NCBI GenBank assembly: GCA_009684525.1
Contig: WKKR01000002.1
Span: forward strand, 992,001 to 1,056,000
Length of the DNA: 64,000 nucleotides
Reading direction: 5' to 3'
Source: Geobacter sp.
GTDB taxonomy: Bacteria; Desulfobacterota; Desulfuromonadia; Geobacterales; DSM-12255
The notes under the pieces are model-generated. The model made no database searches. It worked only from the letters and a program-made list of their open reading frames with translations, and was not told the origin of the DNA. Each line of letters opens with the position of its first letter. Position 1 is the stretch's first letter. The translations under genes were made by a program, and so were the position numbers. This document shows positions 7,851-16,877 of the stretch, piece by piece.

Positions 7851-10100
7851 ATGAAGATATCCCCCATCTCGTCATTACGCATCATGCTCGCCAGCCTGCT
7901 CCTGGCGTCTCCTGCCTTTCCGGGAGTGGTGCATGCCCGTATCGGGGGAGAGGTTGAAGTCGGCTATACGGATTACCGCTCGACGGTGAATGGCAGGGCG
8001 TATGATGCCAGTTCCCTGTACCAGCGCTATGCCCTGTTCACGAGCGGCGGCGGGCGGTTTGCGAAGGGGAAGCTCGGGACCTATCAATACGTTGTCGGCT
8101 ATGAGTGGGCAGCAGTGGATACCACGCTCAACAACGGCAGCGGCGAGCAGTCAGCCTCGATCAAGGCCGGCCATCTGCTCTATCAGGGGGAGGTCGATCT
8201 GCAGACCCGCGAACTTCCCATCCGCTTCAAGGCATACAGCCGCGATCTGACCAGGGCGATGTTTCAGACCGATGCGACCTTCCAACCCCCTTCGTCGGAT
8301 TACATCATAGATCCCAATGTTGTCGATTCGATCATCGATGGTACGCATACCAGTTCCGGGGCCACCCTGACCTTCGGCGTCCATGGAGACAAGGTTCCGA
8401 GCCGGTCGGCCCTTGCCTTTCGCGAACTCCCCCGTATCTATCTCGATTATCGCAACGATTATGTCAGCGATCTCAAGTCGTTGACTCCACGGCATTCCCA
8501 GACCAATTCCTTTACCGCGGCAATCAATAAGTATGAAGGATGGCTTATCTACCGTTATCTGAATTACACCGACTTTATTGGCGATATCACCACCGCCGTT
8601 CCGGAAAAACGGGAAGAGCAGGTGTTCCAGGTCGGGATGGTGGATATCCGCAAAAACCGTCGCTGGACCGATCTCACCAACTGGATCAGCATCTCGGCTG
8701 ACGGCCAGGCAACAAAGGTCCGCGAACAGACCTCTTCGGATACCTATCGCGAGGATGTCCTGGACCTCAACCTGTTTGTCGCTGCCGAACGACCGACCTG
8801 GTCTCTGCGCAACTTCAACACCTTTACCCGCACCCTGCACGTCTCCGAAACGGAGAACAGCTACATAACCCACGAGAGTTTCATTCCGGTCTATCTCAAA
8901 GGGACATTGGGCCCCGATACCGACTGGCAGGCCAGGGTTTCTGTCAGAGACAGGATCCTGGAATCCGGGCAGGCCACCAACGATATCTTAGCCACTGCTC
9001 GCCTGGAAACCTTCAAGCGTTCCCTGTTCACGCTTACCCCTAGCCTGACGGCACAGCGCTTCACCTCCCCTGACGAAACGACCATTACCCTGCAAGGGAC
9101 CCTGGAAGCTGCCAGTACTCGTCGCTACTCCAATTCCGTCGGCATCTTTGCCTCCTACGACATCAAGAACATCCGGAGCGAAACGCCTGCGGTGAAAACG
9201 GACCGGCTTGAGCAGACCCTGACCGGCCGCATCAACTATACCGCCACCGACCGGGTGCGCCTGAATTTCGAGGAAAGGCTGATTTCAGCGCTTGGCGGCG
9301 ATGCCAGTACGTCGAGTTCGCTTTTGGGAGGCAGCGGTTCGAATTCTCTCCTCTCCAGTCAGTCGAGCCTGGGGGAGTCGACGCGCGATCAGAACAGTAC
9401 CGACTATATCCAGTCCACCACAACGGCGGGCGTATCTTGGGAACCGGTGGCCAGGATGCGGGTTGGCGCGCAAGCCTCTCTCGACGTTTTCCAGCAAAGC
9501 GGCGGTAGCCTCGACACGATCATGACCCTTACCAATACCATCGACTACACCATGCCCAGTTATGCGATCAAGGGTTCCAACAGATTTTCAAAGCGGATTG
9601 TCGGTGATAAGGAATCGTCGGAGACCAATTCATCCTTTAACGCGAGCTATAACCCCAATCGGAATACCGAGATGCTGATCCGGGGGACGTACAACCGTCT
9701 CGATGATTTCGGGGCCATCACAAACTCTGCCGAACTCCTCCAGCGGATCAGATACACGATTCAGGGAACGGGCTTTGGTCAGAGCAAACTGCTCGACCTT
9801 ATTGAGGAAGCGGGCTATAATACTTCGGACAAGCAGATCTACTCGGGTCTTTATTCCACCAAGCGCCATCTGACGCTGATTGCCAAGAGCTACCCGTTGC
9901 GGAACCTTTATGTGGGAGCAACAGCCCGCTATTCGCTTCTTGATCCCGGCAGTGTCTCCGAGTGGCTCGGTTCGGCAACGGTCGGGCTCAGTTTCCGCAA
10001 ACTGCAGGTTGCCCTTGAAGGAGCCTATGGGCGGCGCACCGGCAGCAGCGATAATCGCATCGAAAAGCGGGTTTCAGCGAACCTGAAGAAGCAGTTCTGA
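7851..10100 (+). CDS. Large outer-membrane beta-barrel protein of the cytochrome cluster
   Basis: 749 aa with a signal peptide (cut near VHA-RIGGEV). The body shows alternating polar/hydrophobic strands ending in aromatic residues (for example LYQRYALFTS, YQYVVGYEWA, GWLIYRYLNY, LYVGATARYSLL), tight turns rich in G/N/S/D, and a C-terminal phenylalanine (NLKKQF), the usual Bam-recognition ending. No haem motif or enzyme site is present. Its place just after the OmcE-like gene suggests the outer-membrane pore through which cytochrome or electrons pass, as in Geobacter porin-cytochrome conduits; this is inferred from context. It is terminated by a hairpin at 10125. The ribosome site is weak (AGG 12 bases upstream). 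Confidence 0.78.
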   Translation: MKISPISSLRIMLASLLLASPAFPGVVHARIGGEVEVGYTDYRSTVNGRAYDASSLYQRYALFTSGGGRFAKGKLGTYQYVVGYEWAAVDTTLNNGSGEQSASIKAGHLLYQGEVDLQTRELPIRFKAYSRDLTRAMFQTDATFQPPSSDYIIDPNVVDSIIDGTHTSSGATLTFGVHGDKVPSRSALAFRELPRIYLDYRNDYVSDLKSLTPRHSQTNSFTAAINKYEGWLIYRYLNYTDFIGDITTAVPEKREEQVFQVGMVDIRKNRRWTDLTNWISISADGQATKVREQTSSDTYREDVLDLNLFVAAERPTWSLRNFNTFTRTLHVSETENSYITHESFIPVYLKGTLGPDTDWQARVSVRDRILESGQATNDILATARLETFKRSLFTLTPSLTAQRFTSPDETTITLQGTLEAASTRRYSNSVGIFASYDIKNIRSETPAVKTDRLEQTLTGRINYTATDRVRLNFEERLISALGGDASTSSSLLGGSGSNSLLSSQSSLGESTRDQNSTDYIQSTTTAGVSWEPVARMRVGAQASLDVFQQSGGSLDTIMTLTNTIDYTMPSYAIKGSNRFSKRIVGDKESSETNSSFNASYNPNRNTEMLIRGTYNRLDDFGAITNSAELLQRIRYTIQGTGFGQSKLLDLIEEAGYNTSDKQIYSGLYSTKRHLTLIAKSYPLRNLYVGATARYSLLDPGSVSEWLGSATVGLSFRKLQVALEGAYGRRTGSSDNRIEKRVSANLKKQF

Positions 10101-10124
10101 GTTTCAGGCATGCTGCAGGGCTGC

Positions 10125-10151
10125 AAACCGGGGCGACACTCCGGTTTTTTT
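10125..10151 (+). terminator. Rho-independent terminator after barrel gene
   Basis: AAACCGG pairs with CCGGTTT around a 9-base loop and is followed by T residues. Confidence 0.8.
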
Positions 10152-10180
10152 GTGCCCGCACACCCACGTTGCCGATACTT

Positions 10181-10304
10181 CGGAAACGAGGGATTTTTCG
10201 TCCTGGCAAGGAAATCAAGGGATTGCGCGGAGGCTTGAGCAGCGCTACGCCGCACAAGGAATCCCGCAGATTGACACCGCCAGGGCGAAAAAGAGCCGTT
10301 TCCG
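10181..10304. repeat. Structured intergenic repeat, copy 2
   Basis: Same plan as 3072-3212. Outer CGGAAACG/CGTTTCCG, then TTTTTCG/CGAAAAA, CGTCCTGGC/GCCAGGGCG (one G-U pair), GGGATT/AATCCC, and a tip built from GCGGAGGC and GCTACGCCGC. The middle half shares long identical stretches with copy 1 (GGCAAGGAAATCAAGGGATT). It ends about 30 bases before the glycosyltransferase start at 10335. Confidence 0.85.
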
Positions 10305-10334
10305 GCTGGAAACAAGTTCCATGGACGTGCAAAC

Positions 10335-11282
10335 ATGTTACCAAGCATTACCATTATCATACCGGTGAAGCCGGGGGGAAGGGTGCGCGCCCTGGATGCG
10401 CTTACCGCTGTCGAGTATCCCCGACCTTTATTGGACGTCATCGTTGCCGAGGGGAACTCTCCCAGCCGTCAGCGCAACCGGGCGGCCCGTGAGGCGCGGG
10501 GAGATATCCTCTACTTCCTTGACGACGACTCCATGGTGTCACCTGGCATGCTTCAGGCAGTGGTTGCCCATTATGCCGATGCGAAGGTTGCTGCGGTCGG
10601 CGGGCCGTCACTGACCCCGGCCGGCGACTCCATGCTGCAGCAGTCGATCGGTGCTGCGCTCGGGTCGCTCGTCGGTGGCGGCAAGGTGCGCAACCGTTAT
10701 CGTCGGGTCGGCTCGGCCAGGGCGACCGCTGACCACGAACTGATCCTCTGCAACCTCAGTTTCCGGCGGGAGGTCTTTCTTGCCAGTGGTGGTCTCGACG
10801 AGCGGCTCTATCCCAACGAAGAGAATGAGCTGATGGAACGACTCCGTTTCGATGGCTGGCGCTTGATCCACGACCCCTGCCTGGCCGTTGAGCGGAGCCA
10901 GCGTCCCACGTATCGGGCCTTTGTCCGGCAGCTCTTCTCCTATGGCCGTGGACGCGCCGAGCAGACCCGAATCAGCGGGCGGATCAGTCCGGCCAGCCTG
11001 CTGCCGGTACTCCTGTTGCTCTATCTGGCGATGCTCCCCTTTGCCCAGAACCCTGTTTACTCTGTCCCCCTTTTGTGTTATGGAGGAGCAGTTCTGGCCA
11101 GTGCCGGCTGGGAGGCGCTGCAGAGGAGGCGTTTCGAGTTCTTCCCCTTGCTGATGCTGTTGCTCCCCACGCTGCACCTCGCCTATGGTGCCGGCATGAT
11201 CATGGGAGCGCTCTCTCCGAGGTATCTACGGAGCAAGGAGCCGGCGACCGTGACCCTGAAAAGGTTCGAGATCGGCGGCTGA
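10335..11282 (+). CDS. Family 2 glycosyltransferase with C-terminal membrane segments
   Basis: 315 aa. A GT-A fold begins with SITIIIPVKPGGRVRAL; the nucleotide/metal motif is FLDDDSM (about residues 61-67), and the acceptor-side motif appears as LYPNEENELMERLRFDGW (about 164-181), resembling ED-type bases. Two or more hydrophobic helices follow (LLPVLLLLYLAMLPFA and FPLLMLLLPTLHLAYGAG), so it is probably inner-membrane bound. It is the first gene of the envelope-polysaccharide region. No clear ribosome site precedes the ATG; a structured repeat ends 30 bases upstream. Donor and acceptor are unknown. Confidence 0.82.
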   Translation: MLPSITIIIPVKPGGRVRALDALTAVEYPRPLLDVIVAEGNSPSRQRNRAAREARGDILYFLDDDSMVSPGMLQAVVAHYADAKVAAVGGPSLTPAGDSMLQQSIGAALGSLVGGGKVRNRYRRVGSARATADHELILCNLSFRREVFLASGGLDERLYPNEENELMERLRFDGWRLIHDPCLAVERSQRPTYRAFVRQLFSYGRGRAEQTRISGRISPASLLPVLLLLYLAMLPFAQNPVYSVPLLCYGGAVLASAGWEALQRRRFEFFPLLMLLLPTLHLAYGAGMIMGALSPRYLRSKEPATVTLKRFEIGG

Positions 11283-11318
11283 GCCCGTTTTGCATTTAGC
11301 TGGTTGTAAAAAAAACTC

Positions 11319-11456
11319 AGGTTGCTCAAAAGTAGCCAGATCGTCGCATCCGCAGAAAGCCCCGCGGAGGCGTGGTACCCACTGGGCATAAACAGCGCCA
11401 CGCCGCACAAGGAGGCTTTCGAGGACGGCGGCGAGATGGCTGCTTTTCAACAACCT
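11319..11456. repeat. Structured intergenic repeat, copy 3 (diverged)
   Basis: Outer AGGTTG/CAACCT, then AAAAGTAGCCA/TGGCTGCTTTT, a GC-rich middle stem GATCGTCGC/GGCGGCGAG-type, GAAAGCC/GGCTTTC and the tip CGCGGAGGCGTGG/CCACGCCGC followed by ACAAGG. Only the tip is close in sequence to copies 1 and 2, yet pairing is kept throughout. It ends 13 bases before the start codon at 11470. Confidence 0.8.
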
Positions 11457-11469
11457 GCTCCGGAATGGT

Positions 11470-12420
11470 ATGGACTTAAGCATTGTGGTGCCCATATTCA
11501 ACGAGTCCGACAACCTGCCCATCCTCTGTGAGCGGGTGACGGCCGCGCTTGCGGAGAGCGGCATCGGCTACGAGGTCATCCTGGTGGATGATGGCTCCAC
11601 CGACGGCTCCTTCGAGATAATGAAAGGGATGGCGCTTGCGGACCGTCGCTGGAAGGTGATCCGTTTTCGCCGCAATTTCGGGCAGACAGCCGCCATGGCG
11701 GCAGGATTCTCCGCAGCTTCCGGCCGCGTGGTGATCCCGATGGATGGGGACCTGCAGAACGACCCGGCCGACATCCCGATGCTTTTGGCCAAGATCGACG
11801 AGGGGTACGACGTGGTGTCGGGCTGGCGGATGAACCGGCAGGACACCTTCAGCCGCCGCCTGCCGTCGGTGCTCGCCAACCGCCTCATTTCCCGGTTGAC
11901 CTCCGTGCACCTGCATGACTACGGCTGTACCCTCAAGGCCTATCGCCGCGAGGTCCTGGACGGGATCAACCTCTACGGGGAGATGCACCGCTTTGTCCCG
12001 GCGCTCGCCTCCCAGATCGGCGCCCGCGTTGCCGAACTACCGGTGCGCCATCATCCGCGGCTCCACGGAACCAGCAAATACGGCCTATCCCGGACCATGC
12101 GGGTGGTGCTCGACCTGATGACGGTCATGTTCCTTCTCTCCTACTCGACCAAGCCGATCCAGCTCTTCGGCAAATGGGGCATCTACTCCTTTTTCGCCGG
12201 AACCCTCTCCGGCGCCATCACGCTCTATATGAAACTGTTCGAGCATACCAGCATGAACCGGAACCCGCTCCTGATCCTTACGGCGTTTCTCCTCTTCATG
12301 GGGGTCCAGTTCATTGCACTTGGGCTTTTGGGGGAACTCAACGCCAGGACCTACTACGAGGCGCAGGGAAAACCGATTTACGCGGTGCGGGAAACGATAA
12401 ACGTGGACCGCGAAGCGTGA
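11470..12420 (+). CDS. Polyprenyl-phosphate glycosyltransferase (GtrB/ArnC-like GT2)
   Basis: 316 aa. An N-terminal GT2 domain (LSIVVPIFNESDNL; VDDGSTDGS at about 37-45; PMDGDLQNDPADIP at about 90-103) is followed by the family's HHPRLHGTSKYGL motif (about 197-209) and two C-terminal helices (about 235-255 and 270-290). Proteins of this build move a sugar from a nucleotide to undecaprenyl phosphate for later use outside the membrane. This would supply GT-C enzymes such as that at 14946. The start is 13 bases after a structured repeat and has only a weak ribosome site. The sugar is unknown. Confidence 0.88.
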   Translation: MDLSIVVPIFNESDNLPILCERVTAALAESGIGYEVILVDDGSTDGSFEIMKGMALADRRWKVIRFRRNFGQTAAMAAGFSAASGRVVIPMDGDLQNDPADIPMLLAKIDEGYDVVSGWRMNRQDTFSRRLPSVLANRLISRLTSVHLHDYGCTLKAYRREVLDGINLYGEMHRFVPALASQIGARVAELPVRHHPRLHGTSKYGLSRTMRVVLDLMTVMFLLSYSTKPIQLFGKWGIYSFFAGTLSGAITLYMKLFEHTSMNRNPLLILTAFLLFMGVQFIALGLLGELNARTYYEAQGKPIYAVRETINVDREA

Positions 12421-12430
12421 GACGTCAGGT

Positions 12431-13645
12431 GTGAAAAGAGATCCGGGATCACGCATCGCACAGAGGGCATCCAGGCCCAAGGTGGCGGTCATTGCGCCGT
12501 GCCCGTTCTATATCGACCGGGGGACCCCCCTGCGGATCAAACGCCTGGCCAGTGCCATGTCCGAAGCATTCGACGTCCACGTCATCTCGTTTCATCAGGG
12601 AGAAGACGGGCCGTTTCCCTTCACCGTCCACCGCACCCTGCCGCTGCCGTTGACCATCAAGCGCACCGGCGCCAACCTGGCCAAGCTCCTGTATGATCTG
12701 CTCCTGGTGGGAACGGTTGTGCGGGTTGTGCGGCGCGAACGGATCGGGCTCATCGACGGCCACCTTCACGAGGGTGCCCTGATCGGGCTCGTGGCGCGGC
12801 TCTTTACCGGTGCTCGGGTCATCTACAACGCCCATGGCACCTTTGTCCCCGAGCTGATCGCCACTGGTGCACTTTCCCGCGATTCCATCCTGGTAAAGCC
12901 GCTCATGCGGTTTGAGCGCTGGATCGAGCGGAGGGTCGACAGAATAGTGGCCCAGTCCGCGTTGCGGCGGGACGAATTCATTGCCGCCGGCCATGGGGCC
13001 GACAAGGTTGTGGTGGTCGAAGATGTTCCGGAACTGGATGCGTTCCTGGTTGCCGACGACCGGGTGGACCGTGACCTGGAGCAGCGGTTGCGGCCTGCGG
13101 GCGAGAAGCTCCTGATCTATTCCGGCGGCATGGAGGAGTACCAGGGGGTCGATTTCCTGCTGCAGGCCTTTGCCGGACTGTGCCGAAGGCGCAGCGATGT
13201 GAAACTGGTCCTGTTCGGCCGCCCCCTCCCTCCCTATCGCACCATGGCCGAGGCGATGGGGATTGCCGACCGGATCGTCTTTGTCGACGACGAACCGTTC
13301 GACCGTCTGCCCCAGTACCTGAAGATCTGCGATATCGGCTTTGCCCTGCGGCTGTATGGCGAGAACGTGCCGGGCAAGCTTCCGGTCTACCTTGCCAGTG
13401 GCATCGCCGTGATCGGCACCGACATCAAGGGAATCAGCACGGTGGTAACCCACGGCGAATCGGGTCTGCTGGTGCCGCCGGGGGACGTGGTGGCGCTGGT
13501 GGAGACGATCGAATACCTGCTGGACAGCCCCGGGGAATGCGACCGGATGGGGAATGCCGGCCTTGAGGCAGCGCGGCGGCGCTATGACCCCGTGGCAGCC
13601 TACGGTGCGCTGGCAAAGGCTTACGAGGAGCTGCTTGCCGGGTGA
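12431..13645 (+). CDS. Family 4 glycosyltransferase
   Basis: 404 aa, GT-B fold. The N-terminal acceptor domain begins PKVAVIAPCPFYIDRGTPLRIKRL, and the C-terminal donor domain contains LLIYSGGMEEYQGVDFLLQAF and the E-x7-E-like region FALRLYGENVPGKLPVYLASGIAVIGTD. It starts at GTG 12431, 10 bases after the previous stop, with AGG immediately upstream. It is probably cotranscribed with its neighbours. Sugar specificity cannot be read from sequence. Confidence 0.85.
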   Translation: MKRDPGSRIAQRASRPKVAVIAPCPFYIDRGTPLRIKRLASAMSEAFDVHVISFHQGEDGPFPFTVHRTLPLPLTIKRTGANLAKLLYDLLLVGTVVRVVRRERIGLIDGHLHEGALIGLVARLFTGARVIYNAHGTFVPELIATGALSRDSILVKPLMRFERWIERRVDRIVAQSALRRDEFIAAGHGADKVVVVEDVPELDAFLVADDRVDRDLEQRLRPAGEKLLIYSGGMEEYQGVDFLLQAFAGLCRRRSDVKLVLFGRPLPPYRTMAEAMGIADRIVFVDDEPFDRLPQYLKICDIGFALRLYGENVPGKLPVYLASGIAVIGTDIKGISTVVTHGESGLLVPPGDVVALVETIEYLLDSPGECDRMGNAGLEAARRRYDPVAAYGALAKAYEELLAG

Positions 13646-13718
13646 TCCACCGCTCGAAGTCGCTCCTGCGTGCAGGCCCCATCAACCATTACTCTCAACG
13701 CTCTCTTTGGACGGATCG

Positions 13719-14903
13719 ATGCCGAATCAGCTCAACGCAACTCTCCACCACCAGCCACTTCATGAGAACCTTGAACAGCGCAGTGTCCTTATTACCGGGG
13801 GGGCTGGCTTTATCGGCTCGCATACCTGCGATGCCCTCCTTGCCAGAGGGTACCGGGTCCGGGTGCTGGACTGCCTCGATCCGCAGATCCATGGTCCTGC
13901 CCGTCAGCGCCCCGCCTATCTTGACAGGAGGGTGGAACTGCAGGTGGGCGATGTGCGCTGCCGCGAGGATCTGGAGCTGGCCGTTGCCGACATGGACGCC
14001 ATCTGCCACTTCGCTGCCCAGACCGGTGTCGGCCAGTCCATGTACGAGATCCAGAGCTATTGCGATGTGAATATCGGCGGCACGGCCATGCTGCTCGATG
14101 TCCTGGCCAACAGCCCGCATCGGGTCAAACGGCTCGTGCTCTCCTCCTCGCGCGCGGTCTACGGCGAAGGGGCCTATCGTTGTGCCGACTGCGGCACGGT
14201 CTATCCGCCGCTGCGGAACCGGGAGGCGCTGGCTCGAAACGAATGGGGCATCTCCTGCCCCTGTTGCGGCAAGCCGTTGCAGCCGCTGCCCACTGCCGAG
14301 GACAAGCCTCTGGCCCCGATCTCAATCTATGCGGAGACCAAGCGGGTCCAGGAAGATCTGCTCCGCCTCTTTGCGGCAACCTATGAGATCCCGTCCGTCA
14401 TCCTGCGCTATTTCAACGTCTATGGCACCAGGCAGTCGCTGGGCAACCCCTATACCGGCATCGGGGCCATCTTTACGACGCGGCTCCTGGCCGGACAGCC
14501 GATCGCCATCTACGAGGATGGCGAGCAGGGGCGCGACTTCGTCCATGTCAGCGATGTCGTGCAGGCCAACCTGCTTGCACTGGAACACCCCGGAGCCGGT
14601 GGCGGGACCTTCAACGTCGGCTCCGGCGAGCGCCTGACGGTGCTCGACCTGGCCAGGCATGTCTGCCGGGCAGTGGGCAGGGACGAGGAGTTCATCTATT
14701 CCGGGCAGTTCCGGGTGGGGGATATCCGCGACTGCTATGCCGACCTGACCCGGAGCAGGGACGAGCTCGGATTTGCCCCGGAGGTGCCGTTCAGCCGGGG
14801 AGTGGAAGAACTGGTTGCCTGGGCTGCCGGTGAATCGCGGGAGGACCGGCTTGCCGAAGCAGAAGCGGCATTGCGCGAGCGCGGGCTGATGGCGGGTATG
14901 TAG
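13719..14903 (+). CDS. NAD-dependent sugar epimerase, dTDP-L-rhamnose 4-epimerase type, with zinc-ribbon insert
   Basis: 394 aa extended short-chain dehydrogenase. NAD site GGAGFIG (27-33), active-site serines LSSSRAVYG (141-149) and YAETK (Y204, K208). Between serine and tyrosine lies an insert with C155-x2-C158 and C180-x2-C183, a likely zinc ribbon. The combination SSSRAVYGEG plus this insert is the hallmark, as I recall it, of dTDP-L-rhamnose 4-epimerases, which make dTDP-6-deoxy-L-talose. ATG 13719 is chosen because it starts shortly before the Rossmann strand; the open frame extends back to 13554 over the previous gene. No rml genes are in the window, so the substrate would come from elsewhere in the genome. 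Confidence 0.82.
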   Translation: MPNQLNATLHHQPLHENLEQRSVLITGGAGFIGSHTCDALLARGYRVRVLDCLDPQIHGPARQRPAYLDRRVELQVGDVRCREDLELAVADMDAICHFAAQTGVGQSMYEIQSYCDVNIGGTAMLLDVLANSPHRVKRLVLSSSRAVYGEGAYRCADCGTVYPPLRNREALARNEWGISCPCCGKPLQPLPTAEDKPLAPISIYAETKRVQEDLLRLFAATYEIPSVILRYFNVYGTRQSLGNPYTGIGAIFTTRLLAGQPIAIYEDGEQGRDFVHVSDVVQANLLALEHPGAGGGTFNVGSGERLTVLDLARHVCRAVGRDEEFIYSGQFRVGDIRDCYADLTRSRDELGFAPEVPFSRGVEELVAWAAGESREDRLAEAEAALRERGLMAGM

Positions 14904-14945
14904 CGTCATGTTCACCTGCTGCATTTCGTTGTTCAGAGGAGAGGC

Positions 14946-16712
14946 ATGAAAACGATCCCGTCACGTCTGCGCGGCACGAGCGAAGAACCGGGAATCAGCG
15001 GCTGGCAGATCGACGGCCTGGTGTTTCTGGTTATTGCGCTGCTCGGCAGCCTGCTCTACTGCAGGACCCTGCAGGTCCCCTGGCTGATCGACGATATCCA
15101 GAACATCGTCGAGAACCCGGTCATACGCCAGGTGAGCACTGCCTGGCACAATATCGGCGCCCCGCGCGGACTGGCCTACCTCTCATTTGCCCTGAACTAC
15201 CGGTTTGGCGAACTCAACCTGATTGGCTATCACCTGGTCAACATTGCTATTCACCTGCTTGCCTCCTTCTCCGTTTATCTCATTGCCAAGCGCGCCTTTC
15301 CACCGACCTCTTCCTGCAAGGGGAGCTTCACGCTCGACGATGCACGTATCCCGGCAGCATGTGCCGGGCTGTTCTTCCTGGTCCACCCCCTGCAGACCCA
15401 GGCGGTCAACTACATAGTGCAGCGGATGACCAGCATGTCGGCGCTGTTCTTTCTGTTGGCACTCTACGGGTATATCAGGGCACGAGAGGCCCGGAACGCC
15501 GATGCGCACCTGGCTGCCCCCACACATGTTGCCTGGTATCTGACGGCTCTCGCAGCAGCCGTCTGTGCCCTGATGAGCAAACAGAATGCAGCGGTGCTCC
15601 CGGCAGCGCTTTTTCTCTTCGAGTGGCTGGTGCTGGGCCAGGGGCGCTTGCCACGGCCCTTTGTCCGGACAGCGGCCTATCTGCTCCCCTTTGTCCTGGT
15701 ATCCTGCCTCTTCATCTACCTGCAGGTCGGGATGAGCGACGTCCTTCTCAAAGATGCGGGATTGGCCGAATACTGGGCCAGGGCAGAGGAGAGGTCGGCC
15801 ACGGGCAAGATAGCTCCCAGCGCGGCACTGCCGCTTGCTGCCGAACTGCAGCAACCACGCAAGGTGGAAAAACCGCCGGAGAATCTCCAGCTCATCTACC
15901 AGGTAACCGAGTTTTCCGTGCTCTGGCTCTATATCCGCCTGCTGCTCCTCCCCTATGGCCAGGTCTTCGATTACGGGTACCCGCTGGTCGGCAAACTCCT
16001 GACCCTGCAGAACGTCGCGGCCGGTGCGGGGCTTGTCCTGCTTCTGGCCGCGGCGTTCTGGCTGCACAGGAGAAAGCCGCTCCTGGCCTTCGGTATCTTC
16101 TGGTTCTTTGTCACGCTGGCAGTGGAATCGACCATCATCCCTCTTGATGCGGCAGTTGAGCATCGTCTCTATTTGCCCATGGCCGGTGTCGCCATCGCCC
16201 TGACAGCGCTCGTCCGCTCCATTCCGTCTCGGAACATGGCACTGGGACTGCTGCTGTGCGCCCTGCTCGGCTATGGCACTGCAACCTGGCAGCGTAACGC
16301 CCTCTGGGCAGACCCGATTGCCTTTGCGCAGGACGGCGTGCGCAAGGCACCCCATAATCAGCGTAACCATCTGACCCTGGCCAATGCCTACGCCGAAAAG
16401 GAGCTCTGGCCGCAGGTTGAAGATACCCTCAGAAAGGCGATACCGCTCAGGCCTGCGTACCATATCCCGTATGACAACCTCGGGACGGCCCTTTTCCAGC
16501 AGGGCAAGATCAGGGCGGCGTTGCAGTATTTCAGCCTTGCTGCCATGCTGAAGCCGGACTACCCCAACGCCTACTTCAATTACGGAACGGCTGCCGTGCG
16601 TCTTGGCAACCAGCCCGCGGCACATTGGGCACTGCAACGGCTGCGGGAACTGCATTCCCCCTTGGCCGGGCCGCTGACCGGGCAGATCATGAGCATGGGG
16701 GGAACGCCATAA
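14946..16712 (+). CDS. GT-C-like membrane protein with C-terminal TPR repeats (TMTC type)
   Basis: 588 aa. About ten hydrophobic helices occupy residues 25-440. The first loop carries the acidic pair in PWLIDDIQNIVENP, the usual catalytic position of GT-C enzymes that use polyprenyl-linked sugars. Residues about 460-580 form TPR helices (RNHLTLANAYAEKELW, PYDNLGTALFQQGKIRAALQYF, YPNAYFNYGTAAVRLGNQPAA). The layout matches TMTC-type proteins, which transfer sugars to proteins or glycans on the outer face of the membrane. The ribosome site AGAGGAGAGG precedes the ATG. The GtrB-like enzyme at 11470 is a plausible donor supplier. Confidence 0.75.
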   Translation: MKTIPSRLRGTSEEPGISGWQIDGLVFLVIALLGSLLYCRTLQVPWLIDDIQNIVENPVIRQVSTAWHNIGAPRGLAYLSFALNYRFGELNLIGYHLVNIAIHLLASFSVYLIAKRAFPPTSSCKGSFTLDDARIPAACAGLFFLVHPLQTQAVNYIVQRMTSMSALFFLLALYGYIRAREARNADAHLAAPTHVAWYLTALAAAVCALMSKQNAAVLPAALFLFEWLVLGQGRLPRPFVRTAAYLLPFVLVSCLFIYLQVGMSDVLLKDAGLAEYWARAEERSATGKIAPSAALPLAAELQQPRKVEKPPENLQLIYQVTEFSVLWLYIRLLLLPYGQVFDYGYPLVGKLLTLQNVAAGAGLVLLLAAAFWLHRRKPLLAFGIFWFFVTLAVESTIIPLDAAVEHRLYLPMAGVAIALTALVRSIPSRNMALGLLLCALLGYGTATWQRNALWADPIAFAQDGVRKAPHNQRNHLTLANAYAEKELWPQVEDTLRKAIPLRPAYHIPYDNLGTALFQQGKIRAALQYFSLAAMLKPDYPNAYFNYGTAAVRLGNQPAAHWALQRLRELHSPLAGPLTGQIMSMGGTP

Positions 16713-16877
16713 ACGCGCCGTTGGCAGGGCTCTTTCCTGTTGCGCCTCACCAGTGGCGCATGGTAAAGTGTTAACGGTTTATCACCAATGCCGGGACGTG
16801 TCGGCGTAATTGGTTTCGATTTTGCATGAATATTGAAAAGAGAAAAGCTATCTGTATCAACGTAACAGGAGGAAGAC

